Counted from the first letter of the stretch, positions 50,779 to 63,554 are shown. The stretch: DNA of 64,000 nt from Ulota crispa (GCA_963920765.1 OY987242.1:16764002-16828001), one strand, 5' to 3'. Notes: generated from the letters alone by a model not told the origin. Numbers and translations are program-made.

Positions 50779-51195
50779 TTGAGCTTCCCACCCCATTCAT
50801 CCACGGCAATGAGGGGGTCATCTCGTGGGTGTTGCTAGACCTAATACATAACATTGTTAGCCTTCACTACGGGGTTCCCTTTTACTCCTCCAATATGAGG
50901 AGCCCCCCAACGAATGGCATTCACAAGCTGTGCAATTGAAATCTATAATTGAACTCCCCAGGTATTGTGGGGGAATATCCCTCCACCTAGGGGAAGGTAT
51001 ACTTGCTGGTAAACACAATGTTATGTATCTAAACCGCAACTTGTAAATGCCACAATTAATCATGATACGATAATGAAGGATCCACCAAAAGTGCAAGTAG
51101 CATTGCGATTGCTGTGCACCTTGCATACATTGTTACCTTCTACCATTGTGTTGATAAAACGGCATTTGAGAAAGTTAATTGCATGGAATATTGCT

Positions 51196-52564
51196 TTAAC
51201 CCCTAAACGTCGGGTGGTCATTGTGCCTGTTCCAAAATACCAATATCTACAATAGTTCCCACACATTAAATTATTATTTTAAAAAGTTGCAAAAATTAAC
51301 AATGCATGGTGCCCTAATGTAAAATACAATAAGGGCAACTTGCGACCTAGAAGTATCTCAACACGTCTGGGCTCCTTCAAAGTTTTCATCTGTTTTGGTC
51401 GACCCTCAAGCCCCTTGATCTCCATCCATGCTCTTCAAAAAGGTGGTCTTGCACTCCAACACGCTCCATATATAATTAGTTGACCACTTATCAAGGAAAG
51501 TAAAGGATAAAGTTCACTAAGTTTAGGATGAATAGTGTCTTGAAGGGTCCTTGCTAGACATGGTAGGACAAAATGTTTTGAGAGCATCTTCAACCTTGCC
51601 TCCCACAACAGAAGGTGCCAAGCGAGCTTTGGAGGGTATAGAGAAATTTGCAAGGAGTGGCTACAATTTCAACCTCCAATCTTGCACTGGGAATGGCACG
51701 CAATGGCCAATGGTGGGACCCTATGACCTTGAATTCCTAGTAAACTAGGTAACGCCATATTAGGTAAATTGGGAAAAATGGAGGTACCATTTTGTACTCC
51801 ACCTTAAACCCAAAAAGTTACCTTAAACCAGATTCAAAGGTATTATATTTAGTCTAAACCACTATAATTTTTTCCCTCTCAAATTTCTCCTCTTAGGTGA
51901 GGACACGTGTGCCAAAAAAAACATTGGAGCTCGGTTTGAGGTGATCACCTCAAACCTTCAAGGAACCCTTCACAAGTCCCAAAATGTACTCTTTTGCCCA
52001 CTTTACCTAATATGGCGTTAGGTGCCATGTTGACTGTTGTCACTCCAACCCTTACAACACCCTCACGCCAGCATTGCCTCCTCAACAACAACTAACCAAA
52101 ACACAAAACCTAGAATCAAGTGTGCCACATTTTCAAAAGACACTAGAATTTGGTGTCTCAAAGGGAAGTTTAGGGAGGCCACCCAAAACCTCTAGTGTGG
52201 CGTGTCTTTGTTGGACTTTGATTCTCATGCCTCGTGAGCCTAGGCCTGAATACTTTTCAATGTGGGAGGGCTGGAGATGCTTTGAGAGGGTTTTGATAGG
52301 GGCCTCAATACTTTTCATCCACTTTGAGTGTGTTTGAGCCACTGGCGGAGATCTCCTAATATTGTGATTTTGAAATTTCTCACAATTTGAGTTACCTAAA
52401 AATATGAGTGCAATTAATGAGATAATTTTTTGCCTTCTATGATGGACCATGTCTTTATGATCACTTTAAAACATATCAAACAAAAAATTATTCTATTGTG
52501 TATGTAGAGTGTTTTTTTAATGCCTAGGCGATAAAGGTCATCCCCTTCAACGTTGATGGGTTAA
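51196..52564. mobile_element. TTAA-ended element T12 with a nested MITE
   Basis: Left TTAACCCCTAAACGTCGGG; right caacgttgatgggttaa. Its last 200 bp (gcctaggcgataaaggtcat, atgatggaccatg) match parts of T9 and T16. A family V MITE sits inside at 51750-52022. Confidence 0.65.
51750..52022. mobile_element. MITE-like element, family V (copy 2)
   Basis: Ends taacgccatattaggtaaat and inverse atttacctaatatggcgtta with gaggtgatcacctc inside. The body shares accattttgtactccacct with the copy at 57741-58032. Confidence 0.85.
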
Positions 52565-53836
52565 GGTTGCCCCCGAGTCAATATTTTCAGCTACTTAATT
52601 ATTCAATTTTCGTCAATAACTATTACAATTTTTTTAAGGGCATGACAACAACAAATTTACAGAAAAGTAAACTAACAATGTCCAGGTTATAAATGTTGTG
52701 CAATCCTAATATTTAAAGACTTGCATACATCTGCAATTGACCGAGCGATGAATGAGAAGGTAACTTTCCATGGTAAAGTAGCCTCATTACCAAGGAAACC
52801 TAAATGCAACAGTCTTTAGCATGGTTTGCCATGTCGACGAGGCTTTTTTTTATAATCAAGTTCACTGTTTCTAGTAAAGTATTGTATGTAGTCTGCTTTT
52901 ACGCCTTTATTCGGCACCCCACAGCAGATGTGCTGAGAGGGTGACAAGTACTGCATCGGATTGATGCTAATCTCAAATTTTCCAACATCGGAAGTTGATA
53001 CTCACCTTCAACCGGTGAATGAAGGTTATTCAGAATTACGTGGCGCTTCGCAGTGAACTTCTAAATTCAAGGAGAATGCAACATTTTGTTTACGAGTTTG
53101 CAAAATTGATACTTAGCTTACGTTCAGGTCTCTATTCATATAAGGGTTTACATCCCAACAATTTTCAAAAACCTAAATCCGGTGCTCCGTAGGAAAGCGA
53201 TACGTCCAAATTGACCGATAAGAAATTTCATTCGGCAGAAACCTCTTTCGATTATTTCTTGTAAATTTTCACAATCATCAGACACCATTTTGGGGAAAAA
53301 AATACAATTTTAGGGTTATTTGGATTATGTTTTATAAAGGGCAATTTATAAATCTTTTTCAAAAAACACAAAATCCAAAAGTCCCAACATTTCATTTCTT
53401 CTCAACTTACATAATATGGTGTTAAAGATAAGATGGTGATCACACAGATGAATGGGAATAAAAGAGATATAGGCTCACAAATGATTCCAACATTTGCAAA
53501 AGTTATCCAACGTTGTATGAATTAGGTACCATACATGCATCTTCGCATGCAGGCAGAAACGATAACAAGGCAAAAATTTCTACAAAAATCACGGGATGCA
53601 CGCACGCACGAACACGCTTGCTGGCGCTGCTGCGGTAACAGAGCAGCCTCGCAGACACACAAACGGCGCACACAATCAAACACCCTTCGAGGTCGGAAGC
53701 TCTACTCTCAAGTAACGCCGCAGCTAGCCACTCCTCGTGATCTCCGCCGCTGTGCAGGCGAACCAAACGGGCGTATCCAACAGAGTGAACAGAATCGAAG
53801 AATCTAGAATTGAAGAATCTCCTGACCATGGAAGGA

Positions 53837-55418
53837 CTAGTATGAGATCTGCACGGAGGAATCATAAAGAGTTCCGGGATTGAACGACGCTGGAATGACG
53901 TTCTGAGCTACAACAGTGTGTCCGTTAAGCAAAGCAGTGATCTTCACGTCGAACGGACCCTTGAACGCCTGCCCGGAGTAGTTAATAAGCATCCAATTGG
54001 CACCCCAGCTGTGCTGAGCGGCAGTAAAAGTGCCGTCACTGCCTGCCACTTCGACACTGGAGATGTCACCTGGTCCACCGAGATATTTGACAGTAAAAGA
54101 CAACCAATAAGGGCTAGCGCCGAAGTCGAGCTTGAAGGCGACGTTCTGGTTGGGGTACTCGCATGGCACTCTCTTGTATTGGATGTCGTACAGACCGACG
54201 TTGCGCAGCTCGCCGTCACGGCCTGGGAGCGCCATGGCGGTGATGGCGGCGCCGGAGAAGTCGAAGGCCGGGTTGTTGGTGCTGCAGTAGGTGCCACCTG
54301 GGCAGAAGTCTGTGATAACGATGCGAGTGGAGTCGGAGGTGCATGAGTCGTAACTGCATTTTACGTCGTAGCATTGGCCGCATCCTAGGCCGTTCTGGAA
54401 AATGGGCGCATTGCCAGCTGCTATTTTGATTCCGATTGGTGTGCCTGCTAGTTCTGTGTACCCGCATGCTCCTCCTGCAAAACATCCAAATAGTTCGCCT
54501 TCAGACCTCCTAAAACGGTTCAGTCACCCTATTTATACATAGAACAACTAATCCAGGTTATTGAAATGCACTAACATTGGGACAAAAAACACGGAAATAT
54601 AACAAACTGAAAAGCACCCAGCTGGTAGTGTAGTGGAGAATAATCTTAGAGTCTGTTCTGGTTCATTCCATTGGAAAGGAACTCCTACCAGTAAGGCGAC
54701 CTTCTGTTTCAAGTTTGACCATGACTAAACCAATACTCAACTGAATGTCAGCACCGACTACACATTCAGAATCTTAGAGAATGCTTACGTGTAAAATAAA
54801 CTAACCGTCTATCAACAATTTTAAAAGTTCAGAAAACAGACGTAAATTCTGTGCATTAGAATTCGGCCAATGTAGTTATAATAACATTAACAACCCGTTT
54901 GATAGCTACAAGTACGGATTCAAGAGGAAGGCGAATTGGACACGCGTTTGCATTGTTATAATCGAACATCTGTTCTGATAACCCCAGAAACAGAACACGG
55001 TTTCTGGTAGAGCAGGTTCTAGTTCAATGTAGGACTGAGAGCTTCCAATCACCAGACCACCTCGGAGTTAGACAAGGCCGAGTCTACGTTAACTACACAC
55101 CCGGTTGACAGCAAAAAAAAAAATGATTCATCAAAGAAAACACACATGACATGTCTTCAACACAAGGGATAGTCATCGATTCTACGAGGATATGAAACTA
55201 ATCAACGAGAAACGTAGATTCTGGAGCCCACAGGAGAAAATTCATGAAATGAGATTCAGGAGATGAGCTTCACCGCTAGATCCTTCGCCGTAAGGGTCGC
55301 CGTACCAAGTGGCGTGTCCAGCCTGCCAGCCCTCATCGTACCCGTTTGCGCTCAGGTCGACGCCCACAGCGCCGTGCAGTCCCACCAACAGCAACAACAC
55401 CACATGAACAACTGCCAT
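53837..55418 (-). CDS. EXPB: Beta-expansin (2 exons)
   Basis: Secreted cell-wall loosening protein. Exons 55418-55274 and 54474-53837 give 260 aa. A signal peptide is visible (MAVVHVVLLLLVGLHGAVG), followed by HATWYGDPYGEGSSGGACGY. Domain 1 has the expansin cysteines (GCGQCYDVKC, SYDSC, FCPGGTYC). Domain 2 carries YKRVPCEYPNQNVAF, GGPGDISSVEV and HSWGANWMLINY, close to the EXPB rather than the EXPA pattern. The usual HFD motif reads AFD here (NNPAFDFSG), so the histidine is missing while the Asp is kept. The start at 55418 is the first ATG of the frame after a stop. There is one intron, 55273-54475, and its acceptor side joins SSG|GACGY in frame. Confidence 0.93.
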
Positions 55419-55639
55419 TGCAACGAAGCTGACTAGGGCTCCAAGCAATGCTGCACAGTCCAAGCTACCGAACCAGGCAACCAGCAGTGCTCCAGCACCA
55501 ATCAGTCAAGCATGAAACTCATGAGGTGCGAGAGAGAGTTTATATTGGAGAGCGGGAGGGGGTGCGGTGGCAATGAGTGCGGTGGCAATGAGTGCGGTGG
55601 CATCGACAAGCAATGAAGTTTTCGACGGGGTTGACTGGA

Positions 55640-56295
55640 GTTTGCGCCGAGCTGGTGATCGATTTGGTTGATTTGCTGGAATCACGGGAGGACTAACGGT
55701 GAGACTTTGCGAGATGTTCGGCGGTGGTGGATGCCTTTTGTGGCGTTTATGCTTCGCTTTTGGAAGGATTTGCAGCGAATAGCAGGGAATTGGAGGCAGT
55801 GTTGGAGAAATTTGTCGGCCTTCACCAGCTAAAAACCGGCATTTTCTGTACTCAACCGGTTTTCTTTCAGACTGTGCGGGATATTTTTCTAAATTTACAT
55901 ATTATGCTATAATTAGATTTTTAGTATAATCTAATCGATTTTTTGCTGGCATTTTCAGAATGCAACCGATTTTTTTCCCAATTCCACCCGCTAACAATGA
56001 ACTAGCAGCCGGTTTTTCCCGCACATTGATTGGAGGGTGATGAGGTCAACGTGTTGCTAATTTTGAGTGGCGAGCGGCGGCACACTTGCTGGCTTGGAAT
56101 GCGCAGTGAAGGCGCGCCCGTGGCACCGGAGTCACGGATTCTGTGTGTCTCTTCGCCGCTGTTGTTGGCAAATTTGAGTTCTTGTCCGGAACTCAGATGT
56201 GTTGGGAACATCCCGAGGTCAGCTATTATCTCATCCGTAAATCGGGGTTTTTATTTTGCTTTTTCGTTGGTAGACCAACCGGCACCCAGCAATGT
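55640..56295. other. Intergenic DNA upstream of the expansin gene
   Basis: Directly upstream of the expansin, gagtgcggtggcaat is repeated in tandem near 55560-55600. A short palindrome-rich stretch with cggcattttctgta and tggcattttcagaat lies at 55830-56020. A 62-codon frame at 55724-55912 resembles nothing I know and is not called. Confidence 0.4.
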
Positions 56296-56664
56296 AAGGG
56301 TATGTTCACACTTGGTATTAGGTCGGATATTAGCCATATGAATACAGTTTAACCCTTGAGCGTCCTAGCCATATTCACTCAAATTCATATCCTTGTGTAC
56401 TTAGTTCAATAAAAGTATTATCTAAGTAGAGTCAAATAGCTTGAATTTTTTTTGAGTGGTAGTAGACACATGTCTAAAGGTACATGAAAAAGTACAAGTT
56501 CTTTGATTTTACCATTAAGAAGAGGATAAGAGTCAAATGTGGACATTTTTCAAGATTGAGCACCCCATTTTGAGGTCCTGGGGTGCTTAGGGATTAAACG
56601 TGCAAAATATATCTAATTTTCCTTTGCTCCTACCTTTTTAAAACCAAGTGTGAACATACCCTAA
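56296..56664. mobile_element. Family W MITE (copy 2) with nested TTAA element
   Basis: Outer ends gggtatgttcacacttggt and inverse accaagtgtgaacataccc. The interior is interrupted by the TTAA element at 56349-56597; without it the element is about 120 bp, close to copy 1 (146 bp). Confidence 0.85.
56349..56597. mobile_element. TTAA-ended MITE T13 nested in family W
   Basis: Left TTAACCCTTGAGCGTCC; right ggggtgcttagggattaa. 249 bp, inserted within the family W element. Confidence 0.85.
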
Positions 56665-57137
56665 GTAGGTAAAGAAAAAATGGACAAAATTGGATAGAAT
56701 TAGTGCCAAGTGCACAGTCATCCATATAATGTACTAATATTAGTATACCACATCCAAAATCTGGAAAATTTTGGTGTTTGCCTAGGGAGGTATTGGTGAT
56801 TTCATTAACTTTTTCATCAATTTTTTGTAGTGTTACAATTGCCAATGAAGATTTGAGGTAAAAATTTAGGCTGATTTTTGCCCCAAAAAAAATCCTGCCA
56901 CAAACAATAGCTTCTTAAAATAAAAACTTCTCACCAAACGATCCTTATAACAAGCTTCTTACAAAAAGATTCTCACCAAAAATCTTCTTACCAAAAAAAC
57001 TTCCTACCAAAAAAGCTTCCATTGGAGGAAAAATGAGCTCAAGAGAAGGCCTCTACACCTTGACAAACCACCTTATTTATTGAGGTAGGAGAAGCATAGG
57101 TAAGGTACCTACACAAGGGTCTTTACCTTGAACACCA

Positions 57138-57390
57138 TATTCATTATAATGAGAGAATGGGGACCTCTCAAAATAAACATTAAAATGAGAGTTTTCAGCT
57201 CAAATTGAGCTGAATTGACATAAAACCTTTCAATTTCAAATCAAATCTGAAATGTTTTATGTAGTTTAGCTCAATTGACCTAAAACCTTTGGTCAAATTG
57301 CCCTAAAACTTTTTAATTTCAAGTTGTATTTCCTTTAAACTACTTTCAATTCATTGGAAAACTCTCATTATAACAAATATGGTGTTCTTG
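57138..57390. mobile_element. MITE-like element with aacaccatatt ends
   Basis: Ends aacaccatattcattataatgagag and inverse near ctctcattataacaaatatgg. The body has inverted runs of gacataaaacctttcaa. A relative with cctcatatccattaaaatgg ends lies at 58445-58725. Confidence 0.6.
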
Positions 57391-57740
57391 TGTGAAGTAC
57401 TCAAATGTACCACGGTACATAACAAAAGGATTCAATTTGATGATGGAAAACAATATTATAACATGATAATGACAAATGCAAGGACCTTTGGTGAGACATA
57501 AGAATAAACTAAGACCAAAATTCTCAATCAAACAAGGAGACTCATCAAACAAAAAGCATATGATATTGTAAAAAGAAAATTATGATTCTCATGAAGTACT
57601 TGTAAGCGGGTATAGGGGATTGGTCTCTTTTTATTTGAAAAAGGACATTACATTTAAATGCTTTTGACCCCTCCAACCACTTCCCATAGAGGCCTTCTTT
57701 TGAGCTCGTTTTTTCTCTAATGTTACCAAAAAAACTTCTA

Positions 57741-58032
57741 TTAATGCCATATTTGTTAATTTGGGAATAAACCAACTCCATATTTGTTAAATTTGGAAAA
57801 ACAAAAGTACCATTTTGTACTCCACCTTAAACCCAAAAGGTTACCTTAAACCAGATTTGAAGGCATCAGATTCAGTCTGAGCCACTAAGATTTTTTCCCT
57901 CGCAAATTCCTCCTCTCAAGTGAGGGCAGGTGTACTAAAAAAAAGCTGCAAGCTCGGTTTTAGGTGGTCACCTAAAATTTTCAAAAATCCCAAAACATAT
58001 TGTTTTTCCCAATTTAACAAATATGGTGTTAA
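57741..58032. mobile_element. MITE-like element, family V (copy 3)
   Basis: Body matches 51750-52022 (accattttgtactccacct, gctcggtttt). Both ends have additional atttgttaattt copies, and a half element continues to about 58135, so two insertions may be overlapped. A half family P foldback follows at 58260-58305. Confidence 0.65.
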
Positions 58033-58834
58033 CCCTGATTTTGGGAGTTTTAGGTGACCACCTTATACCGAGCTCTAGGTGTAAGGTCAGTACAATTTGG
58101 GAATCTGGTTTTTCCAATTTAATGGATATGGCATTTATTTTTTTCCAAAAAACTTCTTGCAAAATCCTCATAGCAGTTAGAAAAACTTCTTACCAACAAA
58201 GAGTTCACCTTTCCAATCGATAGAAGAAAGAGGGACCAAATATGAAGTAGTGGGGCTTTTGTAAACTGATATTGCAAACCTAAGGGGTATCCATGAAATT
58301 TTCCCTTAATTGTATCAGTAGACCATGTTATAACCATGTTATAGATTATTCATATTATATCCAAAAAAACACACACTAACAGAATTCAAAATCCTTCTTC
58401 TATACAAAAAGGATGTTCAACAAAAACCTAAGGTTACTTGGAACCTCATATCCATTAAAATGGGAGTTTTCCATTGAAATGAGAAGTAATGTAAAGGAAA
58501 GTTGACAAAAGATTTTATGTCAATTCAACTCGATTTGAGTTGAATTGACATAAAACCTTTCAAATTTGACTTAAAATTAGAATGTTTTATTGCAATTTAG
58601 GTTGACTCAACCTAAATTGCAATAAAACCTTTCAAAACTAACCTAAAATTGAAAAGTTTTATGTCTGCTTTGGTTATTTTGGGAGGTGCCCAATCTCCCA
58701 TTTTAATGAATATGTGGATTTGGCAACTAGATCATGCTTCAAAGTAAGCTCATATCTAAAAAAATTCAAGTAGAGTCTCTTTGAATGGCTATATATGGAA
58801 ACATTAAACAATATAATATGGGAGTCTTTGCAAT

Positions 58835-59207
58835 TTAATCCTTAAAGGACGGACCCTAAACCCGTGGCCAACCTAGGGCTTAGACCAAGGAGAATGCAAT
58901 GTTCATGGGCAATGAACGGCATGTGGCATGTGCCCACAAAAGATAATATTCTCCTCAAAAGAAGTAAAAGTCAATACTGTCTGTTGCTCTCACAAAAAGG
59001 GCAGCAAAGGACTTTGTACATCTCTTCACAAATTGGTGTTTTAAAAAGTATGGGGGCCTTGAAAGCGGCTATTTTTGGCATTTGTTGATGTGGCACATCT
59101 TTGTGACCATTTTCAAAAAAAATTGATTTTTTTTTTTTTCCCACCCTTGAGGTGTTTTATTGGCATTGAAAGGACAATTTTCATCCTCTTGGACGTTTAG
59201 GGGTTAA
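58835..59207. mobile_element. TTAA-ended MITE T14
   Basis: Left TTAATCCTTAAAGGACGG; right cttggacgtttaggggttaa. Second copy of T10 (34537-34924), same orientation and length. Confidence 0.85.
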
Positions 59208-59254
59208 ACATCCAAGTAGAAACTTGTGCGATTATCAAGATAAAACAATCATCA

Positions 59255-60015
59255 TTAACCATGAGTGCCCATGCCATTTTCACCAAAATCAAGGTTTTGG
59301 AACACCTACAACTTTGATGTATAGTATCTCAGTCAATTGAATGATCCGCAAAAAGTGACCATTGAGAATGGTGGAACACCTACTCAAAAAATAGCTTGCA
59401 AATTTTGGGAACAATTGACCGTTGGAGATGGGAGATTATAACTCTTGATCAAACTACATGTGGTGACAAGATCTCATTTTTTAGTAGGCAATTGCCATTT
59501 GATGATTTTTACAAAATTCTATGAGCCCCTGATTCATCTCAATTTCTGTGAGTAGCAAGATTAGATTTGAATGAACACACTTGCAAATCACTGAAGGTTG
59601 TACTTCTTTTAATGTCAAGTTTTAGGGCTTCAAAATGCTATTGCACAAAAAACAATGACTGGCACAATTGGTGAGGGTTGACACAATAAAAGTTTAGAAC
59701 ATGTTTGAACCCTTGCCAGCAAATTTCCAACTACCACAAAGCACACACAAGGAAGCTTGCAAGGAATATTGATTAGGTACAACTTGTAAAACGTTGTTTG
59801 CCACTACACCTTGTACGTGGTTTCACCCAATCAAATCTCTTGAGGCACTTGTACAACATTTGGTTTGCCTCGCCATTAGTTCAATGGCATGAACAACTTG
59901 AATGCCTTCATAATTGTAGTTTATAGTAAGTGCAAAAAAATAGATCTAGAGCCTCAAACAAGCCTTTGAAATCATGTGAGGACACTTTCGGCCCTCTAAG
60001 GCATTCAAGGATTAA
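59255..60015. mobile_element. TTAA-ended element T15
   Basis: Left TTAACCATGAGTGCCC; right aaggcattcaaggattaa. It is an inverted, full-length relative of T6 (768 against 761 bp) with shared runs such as ttcaccaaaatcaaggtttt. Confidence 0.8.
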
Positions 60016-60276
60016 GCTAGCATGAAAGTTTTTTTTATTGCACTTTGATCATGTTAAGAAAGTATGCATCCATTTGAATCAAGCAAACAAAATTCAACAA
60101 AACAATGTGTTTTACAATTGTTCAAATTATAACCTTCTTTCAAGAAATAGATATTCACAAAACAAGTTAATTTGAATATACTACAAGCAACACCAAAAAA
60201 ATTAAGAAATAACTTAGCAATTGGTTATCAGAAAATACATCAAATCAAACCGTATAACATATTCCTTAGAATTAAC

Positions 60277-60638
60277 TTAACTCTTACATGCCAATGCAAA
60301 TGTTTTTTGTCCACTAGATGACAAAAAAAAACAACCATGCTAGATGTGCAAACACCACATTTCATCAAAAAAAAATTTAAATGACCATGATGACATGGTC
60401 TATTATGGAAGGTAAAACAAAACGTCACGTCATTGGACGCACTCATATTTTTGGATACCCTAATTTGTGAGTTGATTCACAAAAAATTAGGTTCCATACT
60501 GCCTTTTTGCAATATTTATGAGGAAAGAAAATAATGCTAGCTTATAGAACTTTTGAAAACAATATTAAATTATGTGAGCTGGAATTGTTTCCGGCTTGCT
60601 TCTGGCCATGATTACCAGCCCGTCCTTTAAGGGTTCAA
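60277..60638. mobile_element. TTAA-ended element T16, both ends decayed
   Basis: Left TTAACTCTTACATGCC; right cccgtcctttaagggttcaa. The body matches T9 (tcatatttttggataccc) and the right part of T12. Confidence 0.6.
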
Positions 60639-60881
60639 AACTAAAATGGAAAGCTAATTTAAGTTCCTCGGGATCAAAGAAAGACAATAATGCATTTGAA
60701 ACTTGCATAAAAGCATGTCAATTAAGTAGAATGTATCACAACTTCCCATAGTCTTGAATGACCTCCGGAAAATATGTACAAAAAAAATTTATTTTCCCAC
60801 ACAATGATTAGGAAAAGCCATAACTCCTATCATATCATATAGAATGCAAAAATAAAATGACTGCTACCACGAGTCGGGACC

Positions 60882-63512
60882 TCAGCGGTCAGAAGAATCT
60901 ACTCTTGTCTTCAGATTTTTCTCAAACGCCAAATCAGATAAAAAGTCTGTAAAAACTTCTTCATAATCAGGCATTTTCCCAAATCCTGCAAAATCCCCGG
61001 CACAATAAACCTCAATATCAGCATATAATGTGTGTAAATAATTTAGCTTGGCTGATGGATATCTATCTATACTATAAAGCGTGGGTTGCCTGTCCGTCCT
61101 GCAATATTCAAATTTTTCTATTAAAACCAAAAGTTCAAAATTGTCTAATATAAAACATTGGCTGTCAAGCATTCAGTATCTATCAATCATTCAAAATTTG
61201 AAATTCAAAAAAGGGAGGGAGGGGGAAAAGCTAGGTGAACAGTTACCAGAAAAAATCATTGAAAATTAAAAGAGACGATGCAAATTGTATGCAAGGTATA
61301 CTCGTATAAATGGATAAACAGGTAAAGAAGCATAGTGATTAGCTAAATTCTCGTATTTTTTCTAACCTTCTTGTTAAGTTGTATCACATGTTTTAGGGAG
61401 GATCCGAAATATTTGATGATACATGGATGAATTTGAGTTGAAGGCATTAGATTTTAGTTGTTTCTCACAAGTTTGGAACAAGAGCGTTCCCATAATGTGT
61501 TGGTTACTAATCACATATCAATTTAGAAGAATTAAGAGTACTAAAAATGATTAATTTTATAATTTTCCAACATTTTTATTAGTTTTCACTACGCAAGTTA
61601 TTTCAAGTAGTACTAGATTGTGAACAGTGCCACCCCCCTTGATACTAATTTTTGGTCAATTTTGCTAAACTAGTATTAAAATGTGACATGCCTCTTTTCT
61701 TTGCTCTTCAAGTAGAGTAGAGTTTTGGCCACATTTTTTAAATAGCGACTTGGTGGCCAAGTTGCACTAATGCGACATCCTTTGCACACTTTGTAATTGA
61801 GCTCATGCTTGCAAAGCCTCTTTAAAATTTTGGTCACTCGACTTGTACTGTTTCAGATAAAATTTATATACTATAATCCACAATACACTAAAACTAACCT
61901 AAATTATTATGAATTACTTTATTATTAGTGCTCTTTGCGATTCACCTAGTACTTGAATTAGTACTTGAATTAAACTAGTGTGAGTTGAATGTTATTAATG
62001 TGGGGCACAGTAATTGAAATAACTTGTACAGTAATAAGAACACTACCTGGAAAGTAGTTGATATCAATGACGTAGTATCGGTTACCAGCTCCCCCTTCTC
62101 GAATGATGTCCATATTAAATAGCTGAAGACCCTGATAAGACCCACCAAAACTTAGAGATACAAAACTGTACCATTGCCTAATCTCACATCTCCAAGTTGT
62201 AAAACAGTTTTAAGCAAATAAAAATCAGGGTAAATCCCATGTACATAAAGGTTTAGTAAAACGACATAAAAATTTATTTGACAAAGACGCTAATCACTGA
62301 AGAGGTTTAGAGAAATTTACCAGCCTCCGGCGAAGCTCTTTGGAAAGGCTCTCGAGCAGCTGGCGTGGTGGCAAGGCTGTGTTAACATCGCAACTAGCAT
62401 CATCAAAGTTTGGATAAAACAAATAGCAAAGCCCTGGATCTTAACTTAAACCTCAGAATAGTAAATGAAAAACTACCCTCCCAGAAGAAGAAAATTGTAG
62501 CTGCAACATTAACCCCTGAGCGCCTAGCACAAGTTCACTCAAATCCAAACCCTTTGAAACTCATTCCGATCAAACTATCACCTAAAAGAGATCCACAAAA
62601 AATGACCGTATCGATTGGTAATGAACATAGGCCCAGAGCTCCCAGGTAAAGGATACGTCCTTTCATCGTACCATTGAAAAGATTATAACGGCCAAAGAAG
62701 GAAATATTTCAAATCCGAGAGGCCATATTTTGGCCCCTTGGGCGCTCAGGGGTTAAACTCTGCCAACTGGAACACCATTTTATCACATTTTTTAACCCAG
62801 AAAAAACACGAGCTTGATTATCTGTAATAGTGCAAGGTGTGCTATCTAAGAACTTTATGTTTTGGGATTCTTTTATCAATGAAAGATTCCCAACAAGGCA
62901 CATCTTTCTACGCATTTGAAAATAACACTTTCAAGCGCTTGAACCTACGTAGAGACGCAATTGCCTATCCAACCACCTACTTGAACGTTTGACCAATCCT
63001 CCTCACATTAGTTGACAACTTATGTTTCAATTCCAAGCCCTTCTTACATTACCTCAAAAAGTTGATGTTATTCAGTGATGCTTGGATAAGGTCAACCTTT
63101 GTAAGAGAAACATTTGGATAGAGTTGAAATTTCACTCTTTTTTTCTTATTAGTATTTTGGGTCCAGTTATGTGGAGTGTTTGTTCACAATCAATGGTTGA
63201 ATATGGTAACGTCTTTTTCTCGCCTGAGGTACTGACCTTATTCAAGCATCACTGTAGGAGGCAAAATCTGACATTTTTGTAGATTATTAGTACTCATAAA
63301 TATCCTCAAGTAGAGAGGGGGAGACAGCAAATACACACCAGCTGCTTGAGGATCCAAATCCGCATTCTCAGCAGATCTGGAAGCACAGGACACTCTTGGG
63401 AAAGGCATGACACCGTTGGTGAAAGTTTCTCCTTCATGCACATCCGGCAAGGAGAACCTCCGCACTACCCTGACATAATCACCGACTACGTAGGTTTTGA
63501 ACAGCACCCCCC
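60882..63512 (-). CDS. ITPK: Inositol-tetrakisphosphate 1-kinase, 3' part (partial, 4 exons in window)
   Basis: ATP-grasp inositol phosphate kinase of the ITPK1 family, acting in phytate and inositol pyrophosphate synthesis. Exons seen: 63512-63339, 62376-62321, 62131-62047, 60985-60882; all join in frame, ending [12 protein letters not shown]. Motifs: [54 protein letters not shown], and the metal-binding [16 protein letters not shown]. About 139 C-terminal residues are present, less than half of a usual 320-350 aa ITPK. The next upstream exon should encode the VLQEFVNHG-type segment; I do not find it between 63513 and 64000, so it lies beyond the right edge. Which paralogue it is cannot be decided from this part. 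Confidence 0.92.
62509..62756. mobile_element. TTAA-ended MITE T17 in ITPK intron
   Basis: Left TTAACCCCTGAGCGCC; right gggcgctcaggggttaa, a clean terminal inverted repeat with TTAA on both sides. 248 bp, inside the intron 62377-63338. Confidence 0.9.
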
Positions 63513-63554
63513 CTGCAAAACCAGTATAAGTCAAAAGGTGCAATACACTGAAAA

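Noticed and set aside
55724..55912. 62-codon frame near the expansin promoter
   Set aside because: No homology recognised and no splice or context support.
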